Source of the DNA: Bacteroidota bacterium
Lineage (GTDB): Bacteria > Bacteroidota > Bacteroidia > M30B66
Length of the DNA: 6,451 nt
Direction: 5' to 3'
NCBI GenBank assembly: GCA_947497195.1
Contig: CANMGM010000131.1
Coordinates: 1-6,451, forward strand
The notes beneath the pieces are model-generated. The model did no database searches. It was not told the DNA's origin and worked only from the letters and a program-made list of their open reading frames with translations. Position 1 is the stretch's first letter; every line of letters starts with the position of its first letter. Of this stretch, positions 6,090-6,451 are shown one piece after another. A program made the position numbers and the translations under genes.

Positions 6090-6451
6090 CCCAGGATTTC
6101 AATCTTAGCCCAGGATTTCAATCTTAGCCCAGGATTTCAATCGTAGCCCAGGATTTCAATCTTAGCCCAGGATTTCAATCTTAGCCCGGGATTTCAATCG
6201 TAGCCCAGGATTTCAATCGTAGCCCGGGATTTCAATCGTAGCCCAGGATTTCAATCGTAGCCCAGGATTTCAATCGTAGCCCAGGATTTCAATCGTAGCC
6301 CAGGATTTCAATCTTAGCCCAGGATTTCAATCTTAGCCCAGGATTTCAATCTTAGCCCAGGATTTCAATCTTAGCTCAGGATTTCAATCGTAGCCCAGGA
6401 TTTCAATCGTAGCCCAGGATTTCAATCGTAGCCCAGGATTTCAATCGTAGC
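6087..6451 (+). repeat. Tandem array of 19 direct 19-bp repeats, continuing past the window end
   Basis: The unit is TAGCCCAGGATTTCAATCK (K = G or T). Nineteen complete copies run from 6087 to 6447 without spacers, followed by TAGC of a twentieth at the window edge. Only three internal positions vary: A to G in units 6 (6182-6200) and 8 (6220-6238), giving CCCGGG, and C to T in unit 16 (6372-6390). The last base reads TTGTTGGGGGGTTTTGGGG through units 1-19. Because 19 is not a multiple of three, the TAG in each unit falls in every + frame, and TGA in each reverse unit (GATTGAAATC) does the same on the other strand, so the array cannot code for protein. The unit contains a small dyad, GATT-TC-AATC. 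It is likely transcribed as part of the ferritin 3' untranslated region unless termination occurs early. Function is unknown; it could be a minisatellite, a protein-binding array or a replication-slippage product. Confidence 0.97.

Noticed and set aside
6095..6105. tRNA T-arm-like sequence
   Set aside because: TTCAATC in each unit fits the TTCRANY loop consensus, but the flanks (AGGAT and TTAGC/GTAGC) do not pair and no other tRNA arms are present.
6087..6451. CRISPR array
   Set aside because: The 19-bp units follow each other directly with no unique spacers, the unit is shorter than usual CRISPR repeats, and no cas gene is present.
6087..6451. Plasmid iterons / replication origin
   Set aside because: The period fits iterons, but nineteen or more near-identical copies, no rep gene and a housekeeping chromosomal context (menG, porT, ftnA) make this unsupported. 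It cannot be excluded because the far side is not visible.
6087..6451. Repetitive protein-coding extension of ferritin
   Set aside because: Each unit starts with TAG and the period is not divisible by three, so all + frames are closed every 57 bases; the reverse strand has TGA in every unit.

Overview
The window looks like chromosomal DNA from a member of the Bacteroidota. The main evidence is a PorT-type outer-membrane protein of the type IX secretion system (a Bacteroidota-restricted family) directly after a menaquinone methyltransferase gene. A Bacteroidota-style promoter (TTG, 20-bp spacer, TAAATTAG) and the lack of clear Shine-Dalgarno sequences agree with this. I cannot name a genus. 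All genes are on the + strand and no intact mobile element is visible.

Positions 1-4693 form a compact, probably co-transcribed run of five genes. They are the 3' half of a class I aminotransferase (cut by the window edge), a heptose-7-phosphate kinase-type PfkB sugar kinase (4-bp overlap), the menaquinone methyltransferase MenG/UbiE (31-bp gap), PorT (22-bp gap) and a COG2509-type FAD-dependent oxidoreductase (no gap). These are mostly housekeeping and envelope functions: amino-acid metabolism, LPS or heptose precursor synthesis, respiratory quinone synthesis and protein secretion. The oxidoreductase has no established role.

Positions 4694-4781 are an 88-bp gap with a weak terminator-like hairpin and a plausible promoter. 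It drives a second unit of two iron genes: a di-iron hemerythrin-like protein of the RIC (YtfE/ScdA) type that starts at TTG and lacks the family's Cys-Cys pair, and, 15 bp later, a ferritin with a complete ferroxidase centre. Together they suggest iron storage plus iron-centre repair or nitrosative/oxidative stress handling.

Positions 6087-6451 are the most unusual part: a noncoding array of 19 nearly identical 19-bp direct repeats that begins exactly at the ferritin stop codon and runs off the window end. It has no spacers, so it is not CRISPR. Its purpose is unknown to me. I found no other evidence of a new multi-gene system; apart from the array and the Cys-less hemerythrin protein, the window is ordinary.
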